A DNA stretch of 64,000 bases from Solen grandis. Lineage: Eukaryota; Mollusca; Bivalvia; Adapedonta; Solenidae. A program made the translations under genes and the position numbers. Below, piece after piece: positions 1 to 13,379 of the stretch; the first letter of the stretch is position 1; every line of letters starts with the position of its first letter. The notes below the pieces were generated by a model, which saw only the letters and a program-made list of their open reading frames with translations, was not told where the DNA came from and did not search any database. Location of the stretch: contig CM037790.1 in NCBI GenBank assembly GCA_021229015.1, forward strand, positions 51,902,997-51,966,996, read 5' to 3'.

Positions 1-435
1 GTTCGACAAGTTTTCTCTTTAATTTTTTTTCTCCAAAATGTATATATAAATAGGATTTGTCACCCATTCATATGCTAATAAACATGTCAACAAACAAATT
101 AATCTCATTCCAAAATAAAGGTTTATTTAGATGATTTTTATTCTCCTATTGTTGATCCTTTTTTAAGAAAAGTTTTGCTCCAATGCATTTTCTTGCTCGA
201 CACGTTAAAACCGGGCTGCCACAGGAAATGCCTGACATTTTGTCTCGTTACATGGTTACACAACCAGATTGTGCATGTTAAGCAATGTAAAACTTTGCAG
301 AGAACATTATCTAGGGAAACCATTCAGGATAAAGAATAAAAGCAACATTTAATGGAAACTATGATGATGATAATGAATAAATACCACAGCTACTACACTT
401 CAATTAATAAGGTTTTCTTTTTAGGCAATGTAAAA

Positions 436-656
436 AATGTGACCATGCCACCTGTGTGACCATACCACCTATGTTATAATTCCACAAATGTGACCGTATC
501 ACCAAAACAGTGTGACCATGCCACCAATGTGACCATACCAATAATGTGACCATACCACCAATGTGGCCATACCAATAATGTGACCATGCCACCAATGTGA
601 CCATACCACCAATGTGGCCATACCACCAACGTATCAATACCACCAATGTAACCATA
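436..656. repeat. 17-bp minisatellite, about 13 units
   Basis: The consensus unit is AATGTGACCATACCACC with common GCC/ACC and ACC/AAT variants; 221 bases equals 13 x 17. Because 17 is not a multiple of 3, the array passes through all frames and creates spurious His/Trp/Gly-rich ORFs on the minus strand. Confidence 0.9.
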
Positions 657-3600
657 AAACCTCAATATTTTACTGGACACCAACTCCGGAGACAGGATAA
701 CATTAGTTAATAAACAAAGTTTTCTAAAAATATCCGTATATGGATATTTTATTGCACCTTGGTTCATATCGGGTTCTCCATATATTCCTATTGATACAGT
801 CTCTAATCACAATAAGTGCATGCTACCGGACCGTCTATCATCCGGAAAACCATACTTATTACTCTGCTACACTCGGAAACCATGTGTTTATATATGGAAA
901 CCATGTATCAGAATCCCAACCAAATCTACCTCTACATTTCAAAAAAAGATTTTGACTTTAATTCAATTTCGAGACGTCTTGATTTGTTGCGGTACGTTCA
1001 AATAGGAAGTATACAGACAGAGGATACATTTTAGAAGAAACTCACAGCCTGATTATGCTCTTTACAATCTTTCTCTCATTTGACCCTTCTACAGAAAAAC
1101 AACTGCAAAACCTGTTCAGACTGAAAAGTGCTCTAAGACCCTTCTTCTTTTCCATTGGTCATATATGGTCTTATAAACTGCCGTATCTGACTCAACGCCT
1201 TCAAACCTTGATATCATACCAGGTACTTTTCTTGATTAATTACAGATAGCGTAAATGAACATACATGAACTACCATTAAGGTAAGATGCAAGAATCCTTA
1301 ATCTTTTCACCGGGCTATTCCAACTTTTTCGCACACTTAATACCAGCCTCTCTAAATGAGCTTACAAATCAATAGGTTCGGCAACAAAACTTGCATGGCT
1401 CTTCCCTGTAATTTTTTCGTCTTTTCATTGCCTCAGCAGAACATCTTACGATCTTAATCGACCAATTTTTTTTCCATTTTCATTTCGTTTCATTTATCGG
1501 TTTGTTTCATCTGTTCATTATTTCTGTTTCACTATCTGATCTTACTGAACAAGTACATTTAATTAACATTGACCTGATAAAAATGAACAAAACTGCATTT
1601 CAAAAAAAAAAAATATTTTAAAAAATCTATTTTAAATGCCATATAAGGATTGTTACAGTAGAGCCCTTGGATTTTTTCCTTCAGTTACACTGAAAGTGAA
1701 ATGCTGAGTATCGGAAAATTGATTTCAGCTGTAGATCTCTAATACTGTGAACTAACTGTTCAAATCAATTTTCAGTTTGTGTCAGAATTTCCCTATCTGC
1801 CAATTCAGCTAACAAGAGGTTTTCAGAGTGACAATATATTGATGTCAATCATCTATAAATAGATCATCATCTTCCCATAATGCCTTTCAAAGTTCATTTC
1901 CTGTCCACTGATCAAAGGCTGAAAGGGCACTGGATATGATATCAGGGACTTTTAACTCTTATATTATTAAAATGAGCCTCTTAAATTTATCTCAAAGGCA
2001 TTCAAAGTAGCGGGCACAGGATGGCTCAAAAGACACATACACAAAATGTCTTATAAAATCCACGAGGTAAATCATAAAAATTGACAAAATTGAATGTATA
2101 TATGTGCTTTTACGAGATGCTTTTCCTCATAAATTATTTACCTTCTCCACACCTCATTAGCTTTACCACCTACTCAACATTCAAACTCCCCAGTGCGTTC
2201 AGGCAGTCTCTAATTTGATTTCACCCCACCCTTCTTAAATATAAAGGCCTTTTCATACAACCCACAATTCACAAATCAAATCCAGAAACTGTGCTTAAAC
2301 ATGACTTAAGCGAGAAAACAATGCCAAAACCACATCAAGACCTGGGACAGAAATATATTGCGGAAACAAAAGATTAATGGTAATTATATATTGAAATAAT
2401 ATTCTAATGACATCATCATCAACAGCAGCAGCCTCATTATCATCATCAATAACAGCAGCAGCATGATCTTCAAAATCAATATTTATGGTAACCCTTTAGT
2501 TATTCCAATTAAGAAAGTTTTAATTAAACGAACCTAATGGAAGTCCCTTAAGAATCTCTCATAATGTAGCATAGAGTTATGATATGGCTTGCAGTTTTCA
2601 GATCAAACTCTAATTATACCCCCATTTTATTAAACTTTACTGAATAAAGGTAAAATCCCTGTAATGGTTCCGCTATATTTCGGACCTCATGGCCCTTCAT
2701 GGAGGTTTCCTAATATAATGGAATGAATATTAATGGAGATACACCATTGTCACAAAAAAAATTGACTTTAGAAGTTTATATTCTAAAATCCTAACCTTTC
2801 ATCAGCAAAACTTTCCAAACATTCTCCTCCCATTGACTAAAATACATGTGAAAATATATATATGGGAATGATAGCTGAGTTGTATATTAACCTTTCGTAC
2901 GTCTTTTTGACACTTACAGGTATAATTTAACCACAGAAAAATGAAAAATTTCCCCATCGTGATTACAAGTCATATCAAACATGGGAAAAATTACTGAAGC
3001 ATGCATAATGTGATACAGATGATAATCACACGAGAAATCTTGAAACCTTTGATATCTTCACTTTGTTATTTAACCTTTCCAATGACTTTGTATGTACTTA
3101 AAAATTAAAATGCAACAGAGGGGTAAACTGGGTAAATTTTGAGTTTGTTGTCTGCTATTACCTTGAGGAAGGTGTCAAGAGACGCTGAATAGGAGCAGAT
3201 GATAAAACATCATTAACATTAAATAACAGTATAGAACAAGGTCCTAAACAACCCAAATAAGCAATAAATAATAACAAAGCAATCTTGGAGAAGAAATTTA
3301 TCAGACGCAAATTCATCATGAAAGTGACAAAGGAGATTCGGGTGGCCATGTATCAAGAAGAATGGGAATCAATAGGACCTGACCCAATCCAACGAATCCA
3401 GGAGAAATCAATCTCTGAATCTTCATATGAAATAGACGAAAATATCGCCAATTTTTAGCAAAGCAGACGCAATTCTTTATTGCTTTCTTCTCCCCTTGGA
3501 GGCAGCTTGTCTTGACCAAGAGAAAGAAAGATGGCCTGGTTCAAAAATCATATCAAAGAAACTTCCATTCCTGGGTTACAATTTGTATAAAAGGAGTGTA

Positions 3601-3912
3601 AAAGTTTGTCCATAATTGTGAAATGTCAGACAATGTAATGACATCAATCCAGTACCATCTTCCTGGAGTATTTAATTGCATACTGCGTTATTCTTGGTTT
3701 CTTTCTCTAAAAAGGGCTCCAACTTAGACCTAAGTTATTGTCAGAAATTGCTTTCCAAAAAACGATAGTATTAGTCAAATCCAAGTATCTGACATTTAAA
3801 ATGCCATGTACCTAGTTTGGAGGACGATAAGTCTTGACAATCAAACCAGGACCTCTCTATTTCATGACCAAAGCACAGACATCCAATTACATTATCTGAT
3901 ACTATACAATGC

Positions 3913-4003
3913 AGCTCCATTATTACACTGTCTTTAGGGTCAGCTAGATAGATGTATTTGAGTAAAGGTGGTCTGACCCTAAAGAAAGAATTATAATGGA
4001 GCT
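3913..4003. repeat. Hairpin (inverted repeat) element with 31-base arms
   Basis: The left arm begins AGCTCCATTAT and ends CTTTAGGGTCAG. The right arm is its reverse complement with about 4 mismatches in 31, separated by a 29-base loop. Related CCATTATAA/TTATAATGG fragments recur at 4088-4335 and near 54670, suggesting a dispersed MITE-like family. Confidence 0.7.
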
Positions 4004-4106
4004 ACATGATATCATATTTGCTTGTAAAATGTGGTCATGAAAAAGTGTAGTTTGGGGTCAAAGTCTTGATGTCTTGATACAGTGCAGTTCCATTATAAGA
4101 CTGCCT

Positions 4107-4198
4107 GTAGGGTCCGAGTCTTAATACAGTGTTACACTGAACTGTGTTATGTAGGGTCCGAGTCTTAATACAGTGTTACACTGAACTGTGTTATGTAG
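4107..4198. repeat. 44-bp tandem duplication
   Basis: Two identical 44-base units starting GTAGGGTCCGAGTCTTAATA at 4107 and 4151, with the first bases of a third. The exactness suggests a recent duplication. It lies about 180 bases downstream, in transcript sense, of the RRM2 exon donor. Confidence 0.9.
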
Positions 4199-4376
4199 CA
4201 ATGCATCCAAAGTCAACTAAACAAATCACAGAATATAGATTTGGGGTCTTACTGAAATTGTTTTAGACTGTGTTATATTGGAATGGAGCACCTAATAATG
4301 GAGCATTCTATAATGGAGTGTGTTATAATGGTTCTGTACACCTTTAGTGGATTAAGAACAGGTAAATAATACTTAC

Positions 4377-4469
4377 AGCTCCATAGGTAGAGAAGTATTT
4401 TTTCACATCTTCCACTGTTGTTTGTGCTGACAAACCACCAACAAATATTTTCTTTGTTTTTGTGACCAT
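4377..4469 (-). CDS. msi: Musashi-family RNA-binding protein, internal exon: start of RRM2
   Basis: On the minus strand the acceptor TCTGTTTTCAG precedes ATGGTC at 4469. The exon runs 93 bases to a strong donor, GGAGCT|GTAAGT (donor bases 4376-4371). It encodes 31 complete codons, from [16 protein letters not shown] to [16 protein letters not shown] is the RNP2 strand of RRM2. [10 protein letters not shown] matches the first helix of Musashi RRM2 (TTVEDVKQYF in vertebrates). Both boundaries are phase 0. The initial Met is internal, aligning with PKMVT of Musashi; it is not proposed as a start codon. The remainder of RRM2, including its RNP1, should be in an exon below position 1, as nothing matching it was found in the remaining 4.4 kb. 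STYGA differs slightly from the vertebrate EQFGK, so the exact paralogue (MSI or Rbp6 type) is uncertain. Confidence 0.93.
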
Positions 4470-7400
4470 CTGAAAACAGACAAATAATAGTCATAGTTAG
4501 TAAAACATTGATTGAAAGAAAAGACAAAACCTAACCATTATAAATACACATTGTATGATATGAAATATCTACACAGAAAACTGTTCTTTCATCAAGATGT
4601 CTACTCCCTGCTGTATAAATTTCTCATTTCAACTGCTTTGTTTGATAAATCAACCGGTTACTGTTTTCATTCAAAGGCAATGAATATTATCCAGATCCTA
4701 ACATCAAATCCAATAATAACATTGATTTTTATGCCCCACCATTAGTGGCAAGAGGACATAAAGCCCTACCCATGTTTTATATATTTCATCCCACAGACAC
4801 TCAATACAGTAAAATATAAGATCAGCAGCCTGAGATATTGAGGCCCCCTATGCAAAAATATCACACATGCTGGGGGTATCTTTAACTGAGATTTTCCTCA
4901 AATAAAAAATCTCAAATTATATAATATAGATTTTGAGACTTTGAGGAAAGAGTTCTAAATCTTCAAATTTTTGAGCTGATGCATATCACTATTTGAGACT
5001 ACTGGTAGTATTCTCACTCCTTTTACTCAAGATTTCTCATGTGTGATTTAATTAACAATCAATGTAATTAACAACCATAGTTTTTTAATGTGCTAAAAAA
5101 TGTCCCCTCTGCCATTTAAACAAATAACCTCATCATTAAATGTGACCAAACTTTTACACAACTTGAAATTCCTTGTTACATTTACATTATTGCACCTAAC
5201 TTTTTTGCTCCTGATCGCTGAAGATTCTCTCAAACACTTCTCTAAGCTTGTTTCCTTCCAACACGTTAGCTAGCTTACAGTTAACAATTTGACACTGTTG
5301 TCAATGTATTTTGGGGAGAAAAGACACTTTTTTTTCTGAAATATGGAAATCATATGCAAATGATATGTAAATTGTATGTATGCTGTCCCATATAGTCACC
5401 ATTAGAGATAAATCTTGTTTGATACCTACATCAATGGACAAGGTTAAAGGTCAGTGAGCAATAGCAATTTCCTGAAGCTAAAAATCCTGCTGGGTTCAAT
5501 CTACAGGAAACTGCATTTTAAAAATGAAAAATATCAGGGTTTTTTCTCTATGTAGCTGTTACTGTTGTATTTATGTGGGACACTCTCCTGGGGTGACTGG
5601 CTTAATAGTATTGCTTACTGTGTTCTTTTTTTTTTCTTTCTTTCTTTATGAGTTATAAAATAAAATCCATTGGATATTCTCTTCCTTGAATGAATAATAA
5701 TCATCCCTTCTAAAAGTTGTTTTTTTTGAATGCCAGTTTTTTACTTTTTATAGCCCTAAAATGTGTCAAAAATACTGAAGGGTCAGGGTACAACAAAATT
5801 ATGTAAATGTATCCCTAATTTTTAAATTCAGAGGAATCCCTGTTTAAAAAAAAAGCACTACCCTATCCCAGCCCCTTTTGACTCTCCGTACAAGAAACAA
5901 ACAACAAATTAAGAAAGGTGACAAATATCATGTCAAGTCACCCACCATGACACCACCAAATAATCATCACATCCATCACACTCTACCAAATTTGCATTTT
6001 ATTCATGTAATGCATCTGTCAATATTAATAGCATCAATAAGTCCGGTGTCAAGGTAACCCGATTTTCCTACCTGCCTTAAATCCTGCCTTCCCCCAGGGG
6101 GTTTGAGAGACAGACAGCATGATCCTTCTTGACAATAAGTAGTTCCTGATCGTTATTTATAGATCACGGACCAAGAATGTATATGTCACAGCCTGCAGTG
6201 CATTGTGGGAAACAGTGTGCAGTGTGATTGACAGGTCTGTTACAGCCAGCACACAATCACTGCATAACGGCCAGTCGGCCCTATAAAACCCGTCAAACTG
6301 GATATAAAGATTTCACCGATAATGGTGTCTCCTCCATGTTTTGTCCCATCCTCCCAAATCACCTGGGAGATCAAATGTGAACAAAAAAACAACATTCCCA
6401 TCCATTTCAGTCTTGAAATATCATTTAATCGTTTAGATACAGTAAACTTATGTTTATAGACCACATGAGCAAAGCAACTAACCTGCTTTAAATAGCAATT
6501 TTAAGATTATGGAAAGGGGCTAATATCAGGTATGTTTGTCTAAAAGAATTGACTAAAATTGAAGTGCACATTAAAAAAATGCTGGTCAGACATATAACAG
6601 AGTGTTTTGATTGGATTAGCAATTATTAATTTGCATTATCATTAATGTCTGTAATTAAGTCACCAACAGCAATTCATTATGCAGAAATTAGAAAAGTGCA
6701 AATACAATTTAAGAAAAGCTTGTCAATGCCAGAGTTTCCTAACAAATAATGACTTATATCGATACTGAATAATGTAAAATACTGTCTCTCAAAAACAAAA
6801 ACAATAAAAAAAAATTTCACTGTAAAGCCCTAAATAACAAAACAAACAAACAAAAAAGAACACACAGATGAGAAACAGAAACCAGAGCCAAGCAGACTCC
6901 ATTAGCATATCAACCCCCAAAGGCATACAAAGATTTTATTATAAAAGAAACCAATATTCTTTTTCCTGTGTTATTGAAAATATATCATCAGTTTAAAAGA
7001 AGAATAACCCAAGTTTTACAACAGAACAATCTTTCAACACCGGAGGACTGTACATTTCTACTGTCGTGTACTCTGAAAGCTAGACAACCTCTGTTTCAGA
7101 ATCGCTTAGAATCTCTACATAATCACGTTTATTTTCAGACCTATCTTTTCTTTCTTTTCCAGAACAATTAGTTGAGTGTGATGGAATAGGGATGAATACC
7201 TGGCACAAAGCCACGCAATCACTGGAAATGAAATTATAACAGAAGTCAAGGTCACCTTTAATACAATAAGGCTTTAGTTCTGATTTCCATAAATACCCCT
7301 GCCATTTGAATTAATACACAATTCAAGCTCTTGCCTCAAAAACTGCAGCTAATGTGCAGGGCTTTTCGTTATATTTATGAAATACTTCATGTAAATCGGT

Positions 7401-7910
7401 TTTTAATGGCCTCACATGCTGGTTGGACGAATGTCAATTTCACCTAAGTCACAAATTCCTTTGTTGATGTAATTCCCCTTCTTCAAAATCTTCAACTCCC
7501 TTACATTTGAAGTTTTCTGCAGTCCCCAGACGTATCTATCATGGGTTTATCCTATAACATCAAGGCATCCTATTTTTTTTATTTTTTTTTTTTTGCTTGC
7601 AGTTAAATCCGTCTCTTGAAATCGTTTGATTTGTGGGCGATGAACAAACATCAGGGTACGCGCGCATGTAAGTGGTTGTTTGTCTCGTTTTCACCTACTT
7701 GTCATGCAAACATTCGCCAAAACAACCGCGTTGACCTATTGGAATTTCTCATGAACCCTTTTGAGAGAATCAATTTCAAATTTTTCTTAAAACCATGTCA
7801 CATCTATTCTTTTTGTGCTACGATTCTTAAAATACATCAAAATTATTAAACAAAGCATAAATATTTACCTTTATACATGTTGCATTCTATTTATCTTCCT
7901 ATCTGTTTTA

Positions 7911-7972
7911 CTATATATATATATATACATATATATATACATATATATATATACATACATCAATGCTCATTT
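7911..7972. repeat. (AT)n/(ACAT)n microsatellite
   Basis: Runs of TATATATA are interrupted by TACATA motifs. Simple-sequence repeat. Confidence 0.9.
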
Positions 7973-9130
7973 AAATTTAAGCTATTCATATATCATAAAA
8001 TCTAATTATAGTAACAAAGATTCCTTCTTTTTTTTCGGTTTCATTCCACTCTGAAGTTCTTAAAATCTTATCTCACAAACCATAAACATAATTCAATTTG
8101 TTAATCCTCAGAAAACATCTGTGCCTACCGATATCCCCTGAAATTACAATGATTTACTGTGACTGAATTAGATAGAAAAGATCTTGGAGGGCCATATAAT
8201 GGAGTTTGACATCTTCAAAAGAGGAAAACCATAAAAATATTAGAAACTTGAGATGATAATCCAAGATCTCTGGGAGAGAAGAGAACCCCTATACTTGTAT
8301 CTAACAATAAACTATGGAGATCCTCTTGTATATCAATCTGATAAAGCTACTTTAATGTTGTGTTTGGACTGTAAGTATCCAGAAGTTACAATGAATAATG
8401 TAGATAATCATGAAATATGAACAAAAAACATCACTTACTCCACAATTTGATCATATTTTTATCAATTCTTTCAAGAAGAAAACATTTTCAAGTTTTCTTA
8501 CCCCATAAGTCCTAGCGTCAAAAGATCAAAGGGCCATTTAAAGAAGTACCTTAAGCTTTCAACACACATATTAATAAATGTTTCTACATGTGAATTTTAG
8601 ATTTTTCTACTTCAAATATATCAACTAAATGCCGTTATTTCGAACATAGAAATGTACATTTGATAATAAATAGTTACAAATTTACAAAGATCCAATTCTA
8701 AAATTAAAGACCAAAACTATATTTAGCCCTAAAATACTATGGTTAAATCCTATGACGATTCAACAGCGACAATATGTAAGACCCATAGGTTAGAGGTCAG
8801 AATTGTGTACCAACAAAACATATAGAGGGCATTCTATGAGACAATGTCGAACCTGTCAAATTGTTCTCCTTACGGTTTGACACGTTCTTTCTTTACCACT
8901 AATTAAGACTGGCCCTGATCGCCTGATATAATCTAACCTTTGAAACTCTTTAGTTAACACTTAATTAACCATGTAAAATATCAGGCTACCTATATACAGT
9001 CAAAACGCTCAAGGATATTTATTTTTTACTTAGGAAATTATGAAACTAGTATGAAAGGATGTTTGAAAATGGAGTAATAAAAATGATTAAACAAGGACAA
9101 CTGATAATATTTCTCTCTCACACCCCCAAA

Positions 9131-9134
<4 letters not shown>

Positions 9135-9184
<50 letters not shown>
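9135..9184. repeat. (TC)25 microsatellite
   Basis: Fifty uninterrupted bases of TC. It generates the artefactual RERERE and SLSLSL ORFs on the two strands. Confidence 0.95.
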
Positions 9185-9187
<3 letters not shown>

Positions 9188-11988
9188 ATAAAAGTAATGA
9201 AGTCCTTTAATCCTTGTTTGTATATTTCCATGCAGCCACAATAGGTGAATTAATACCATCTGAGACCAAAATGACCGGCAGCAGACTGAAGGATGACCAT
9301 TGTTTCCGTTCATTCTCCTGGTTTCATCCTATACACACCCTAACTACTGGACATGCATGAAATGACTGTCTAGGACACTTGGTGAGAGAGAACAAGATCT
9401 GACAAATCAATAGACCACTCCGAAAACAAGAAATCAAGAACATCTATTCAAATAGTTGTCAGCACAAATAAAGATGCCAGTTAAGTAAGCGTTTATATTG
9501 ATCGAGACTTACATCATACTTCATACAATGGTTTAATCCATTTTTCCCCCCACCCCTCTCTCTAAAGAGTAAAAAGATCTGAAGGAAGGGGAAAAAATGA
9601 AAAACATGATTTTTTTTTAAAAATTTATACCCATATTCCGAGGAAAAAAAACAAACAAAAAAAAAACTAGATACTTCAGATAGGAACCTCTGAATACCTA
9701 ACCTGCTGTTACCAGAATTCATTTTTACCGGAGCACTGTGATCAGACAGAAAAATAAACTGATACCGCACTCACACGGGACAAATAGAAGCATGACCAGC
9801 TGTTCCCCCCACAAACGTACACCTAAAAGAGTAGCTTAAACTCCAGGTATGCACAAATCAATTAAAGGGCTGTTAAGAAGCGTAAAATCAATTACTTTAT
9901 TGCATCTACATAGGGAAGCACCAAGGATAAGACTTGTAGGACAGTTTGTTATTGATGAATAATGAACTAGAGACCATCATTAAATAAAACTATGGATCAA
10001 AACAAAGGGTACGATCAAGAGAAAGGGAAAAGGAGTATCAGGGTCTTTTACTATTTACCTCTAGAGGCTAACATGGAAATGAGCTTTGCGGCATGGCCAG
10101 TGTGAAACCAGATCAGCTTGCAACATCCAAGTGTCTTCTTATTAAGACGCTTGTTACCTATCATTTTCTTTAAATGATGAAGTAAGTCCCAAGGGATGGA
10201 AATCAAGAAATTAAGATTCGGACTTAACAATTATCTATCTATATCATGAAATACAATTTACAGCTACAAAATTGTGACAAGTCAAAAAGCATTTCACTTA
10301 AGATTTGTAAGCACCCACTCAGATCTGGGTTCCAACTACGTCACATGGTTAGAAGGCAGCATATCTGAGTGTTCCGAGGTTTTACTGGTGTACATGTTGG
10401 GAGAGCATTATTATAAAGGAAGACAGTACATTGTTATAGATTTCTGTCTGTGTCAGTGAGGAGGAAGCCTGTGTAATTATTTAGTGATTTGTAGAGAGAG
10501 CCAGTCTGTAATGTGTCAATGCTACTACAATCTATCCCTGCATTTACCAGTCTATCGGTCCGCCCGTCTGTCTGTCTCCCCATCTGTCTGCATAAGTCAT
10601 TGATTTATGTACATGTATACACATAGTCATATATCTGTAGAAAAATCTGCTTCCTATCTAATACTTTCTTTAAACAGAATTTGAGGAAAAAAAATTTAAA
10701 AAAAAAAATAGAAAAAGATTATGAACCAACAGTAAGTTCTGTGCATCATGCTGATTGAGTAAGGTTTTATATTGGTCACTCCTCAACAATAACTTTAACA
10801 AGAACATTTCGCCATAAAACCTGAGAATTCTCAGTCTGAACTGGGTCCTTAAGAGCATAAGAGCTCATATCTGAGCCATGCAGGATTAGCATGTCAAAGT
10901 AAAGCATTATCTTTACCGATTAAACATTGCTTGTTTCATAAAAATATTTCTACCTAAAATGTTCTCAAAAGTACTCAAATTTTTGTACCTTTTTCAAACC
11001 TACTTCACCTCAAATAGACTCATTCCCTTATATGATTAAGAACCAATATCATAGTCTTTTTTACACTTAATAAAATTCTTAATTTCTGTAAATGGTATTA
11101 AGGCATACATTTCCATCTGAGAAGGTCTTCAGATGGTATTCTCTATCCATACAAATAAATCTAGCATAAGTAAAACTAATTTTTTCTTCTTAATTTATAT
11201 CTGAAGCAATAACTATTTTGCTACCAGACTTTCATTGCGCGCCTGAAACTAACCCCTACATATAAAACCTCACCTCATGTCGGTACCATAATGCTGGACG
11301 AGATATGACTTTGCATGGAAGCCGATTTTTATTTCTCGCTCCACAAAAGTTCAAAGTAAAAAGTTTCATGTAAAAGAAAATGTTGATATCACTACAACAA
11401 TACTTATTTGAACGGTTTGTAAGAAAACCAAATTAACCTATCCTTGTGTTTTCACAGTTAGTGCCCTGAACAATGGACAACGTCAGAGTATTTGCTTCGT
11501 TGAACAATAGATGTTTACTCTACATTGTGCGCTGGGCCAACATGAAAAGTAACGGTTTTCAAAAGAAAGTAAACTTTGACATAACTTTGCCTATAAATTA
11601 GAGACGCATGTATTTCAATAATCACCACCAGGTGAAATAAGCTAACAGAAAACTTGCAAATATTTGTGTACAAAAATAGTTCTTTATCACAAAGTGTTTC
11701 TCCTTTTATAAAGCCACTGACGGAAAACTGTTTATTCTTTGGTAATATTTCTCACGAAAAATTGATTCTGTAATGCCAGAATTTCTTTTTGAGACTTAAC
11801 ATTTCTAAACACAACAACTACCTCTGTGCGAAATCACCCCCACCAAAACTATTTAGTCATTCTTTATATAATGTGTAAACCCAATAAACTAGAGTTTATA
11901 CCTCATCAGAAATTACTCCTTACATTAACCTGTTTAACAAACTACCTATAAATAGCAGACCTAATATTAGGCACAACCTTTTGTAGAA

Positions 11989-12022
11989 CGCCTGAATCAA
12001 TTAAACGCCTGAATCAATTAAA
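11989..12022. repeat. 17-bp tandem duplication
   Basis: CGCCTGAATCAATTAAA occurs twice head to tail without mismatch. Confidence 0.9.
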
Positions 12023-12341
12023 CCCTTGTCTTTATATCAAATATGCTGTCATTCCTAACCATCAAACCGACATGATGTTGTTACATTCATGAATAATTAT
12101 AGTAAAAATGGATTCCGCTTTATTATTATACCATTCATATTAAGGGTGTTAATGTAACTGTCTCTGACAGACGCAATTTCTTTTAATGTCTGTAATCTTC
12201 GCTGGTGTTGTTAGAAGCTTGATATCAGCTGATGAGTTAAAGAGGAAGCTTTGATTCCATTCAAGAAAAAACTATTTTATTTAAGTGGCAACAGACAGCA
12301 TGGCAGCTGAAGAGAGAGGTATTTGATTATGCTTTGATGGC

Positions 12342-12370
12342 GATGATGATGATGATGATGATGATGATGA
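12342..12370. repeat. (GAT)n microsatellite
   Basis: About nine uninterrupted GAT triplets. A CAT/CAG-rich imperfect repeat of similar style is at 2410-2463 and a (TCA)n tract at 56361-56383. Confidence 0.9.
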
Positions 12371-13123
12371 ATCCTTAGATAAATTCTAATTACTAGAAAA
12401 ACTGACTTAGGTTTTAATTCATCTTAACATTTTTATCCCAGCCAATTTTGATCAGGTTCATTGTCATACCATAATTATACACTCTCCTTAAATATTTATA
12501 ACCCATCACCCAAATTTTAGGTTTTCCATCTATATTTTTATGATTCATTTGCCTGATGCAACAAACTTTTGTTTTCTGACTTCCCTTACTGTTGACTAAT
12601 TCATTTTTAGCTCCGATACCCTTTTATATAATAACATTTCAGAAGCAATAAAACTGCACACCACTGACAATACAATTCCTGTGTCAGGAGATAACAGTCT
12701 AAATTAGTTTCTCACCGAACTTCAAATTACACAACCAAATTTCTAATACAAAATTTCTTCCTTTTTTTTTTAAGTTTCAGTTGCCCACATCTGTCAACAA
12801 GCTTAATACCAATGTACGAGGCCATATTACCATTCAACTTGCAATCACCAAATCCTGAGACTTGTGATGTTTAAACTTAAGTTTTTGTGACATGGCACGT
12901 ACAAATGCCAAGAAGGAAAAATTGCAGAGACTTGAGAGAAAGGTCATTCCATTATGACAACATATTTCCCATTATCTCAGGAAATAGAAATTTTCCCTCC
13001 CTTCAACCTGACGCTAATCAAATTAGAATAAGAGATAATAATGTTCATTTTTTTTATGAAAAAAAAGTTTGTAACATGTTATTTTCCATGAAAACAAATA
13101 TTTGAGTATACAGTCATAACATA

Positions 13124-13379
13124 ATTATGTTGTTGTTGTTGTTGTTGTATTGGGGTTTACCGTCGCTACGATAGTATTTCAATCATATAGTGACGTCCAG
13201 CTAATTACAGGTGGAGGAAGACCCCGAGTACACAGATGTACCCGGGTAGAACCACCGACCTACCGCAAGCCAGCTGGAAGGCTTCCTCACATGAAAAATC
13301 CCAAGTCCCTACTGGGATTCGTGAGAGCGGTGAGAGATTTGTAGTCCACGACTGTTACCGCTCGGCCACGGCGGCCCCC
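13124..13379 (-). mobile_element. Meta-domain tRNA-derived SINE with 14-bp target-site duplication
   Basis: Read on the minus strand, the element begins with a tRNA-like head containing an A-box (GTGGCCGAGCGGT, 13369-13357) and a degenerate B-box (CACGAATCCC). Then comes a central block with CATGTGAGGAAGCC, CAGCTGGCTTGCGGTAGG and GGTGGTTCTACCCGGGT, which I recognise as the Meta-domain shared by molluscan SINEs. The 3' part reads TAATTAGCTGGACGTCACTA and ends in an (AAC)n-type tail. ACAGTCATAACATA occurs at 13110-13123 and again at 13380-13393, a perfect 14-base target duplication. SINEs depend on a LINE for movement and encode no protein. The short ORFs here are artefacts. Confidence 0.9.

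Larger units (their letters stand above)
1..4376 (-). other. Partial intron downstream of the RRM2 exon
   Basis: This stretch begins with the donor GTAAGT at 4376-4371 on the minus strand and continues past the window edge. I looked for the expected next exon (end of RRM2, with RGFGFVTF and the KMVECKKAQPKEV-like block) and found no match with splice sites. It holds a 17-bp minisatellite (436-656), a short CAT/CAG-rich stretch (about 2410-2463), a hairpin repeat (3913-4003) and a 44-bp tandem duplication (4107-4198). Otherwise it is AT-rich sequence with no recognisable gene. Confidence 0.85.

Noticed and set aside
436..656. Regularly spaced repeat considered as a CRISPR-like array
   Set aside because: Contiguous 17-bp tandem units with no spacers, in a eukaryotic intron.
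3158..3519. Minus-strand ORFs containing ATRISFVTFM, superficially like an RRM RNP1 (RGFGFVTF), and close to the RRM2 exon
   Set aside because: The residues around it do not match Musashi RRM2 in either direction, no acceptor or donor fits, and the reading continues into hydrophobic AT-derived sequence. Chance resemblance.
9038..9313. ORF with an alternating Arg-Glu run
   Set aside because: It is a translation of the (TC)25 microsatellite.
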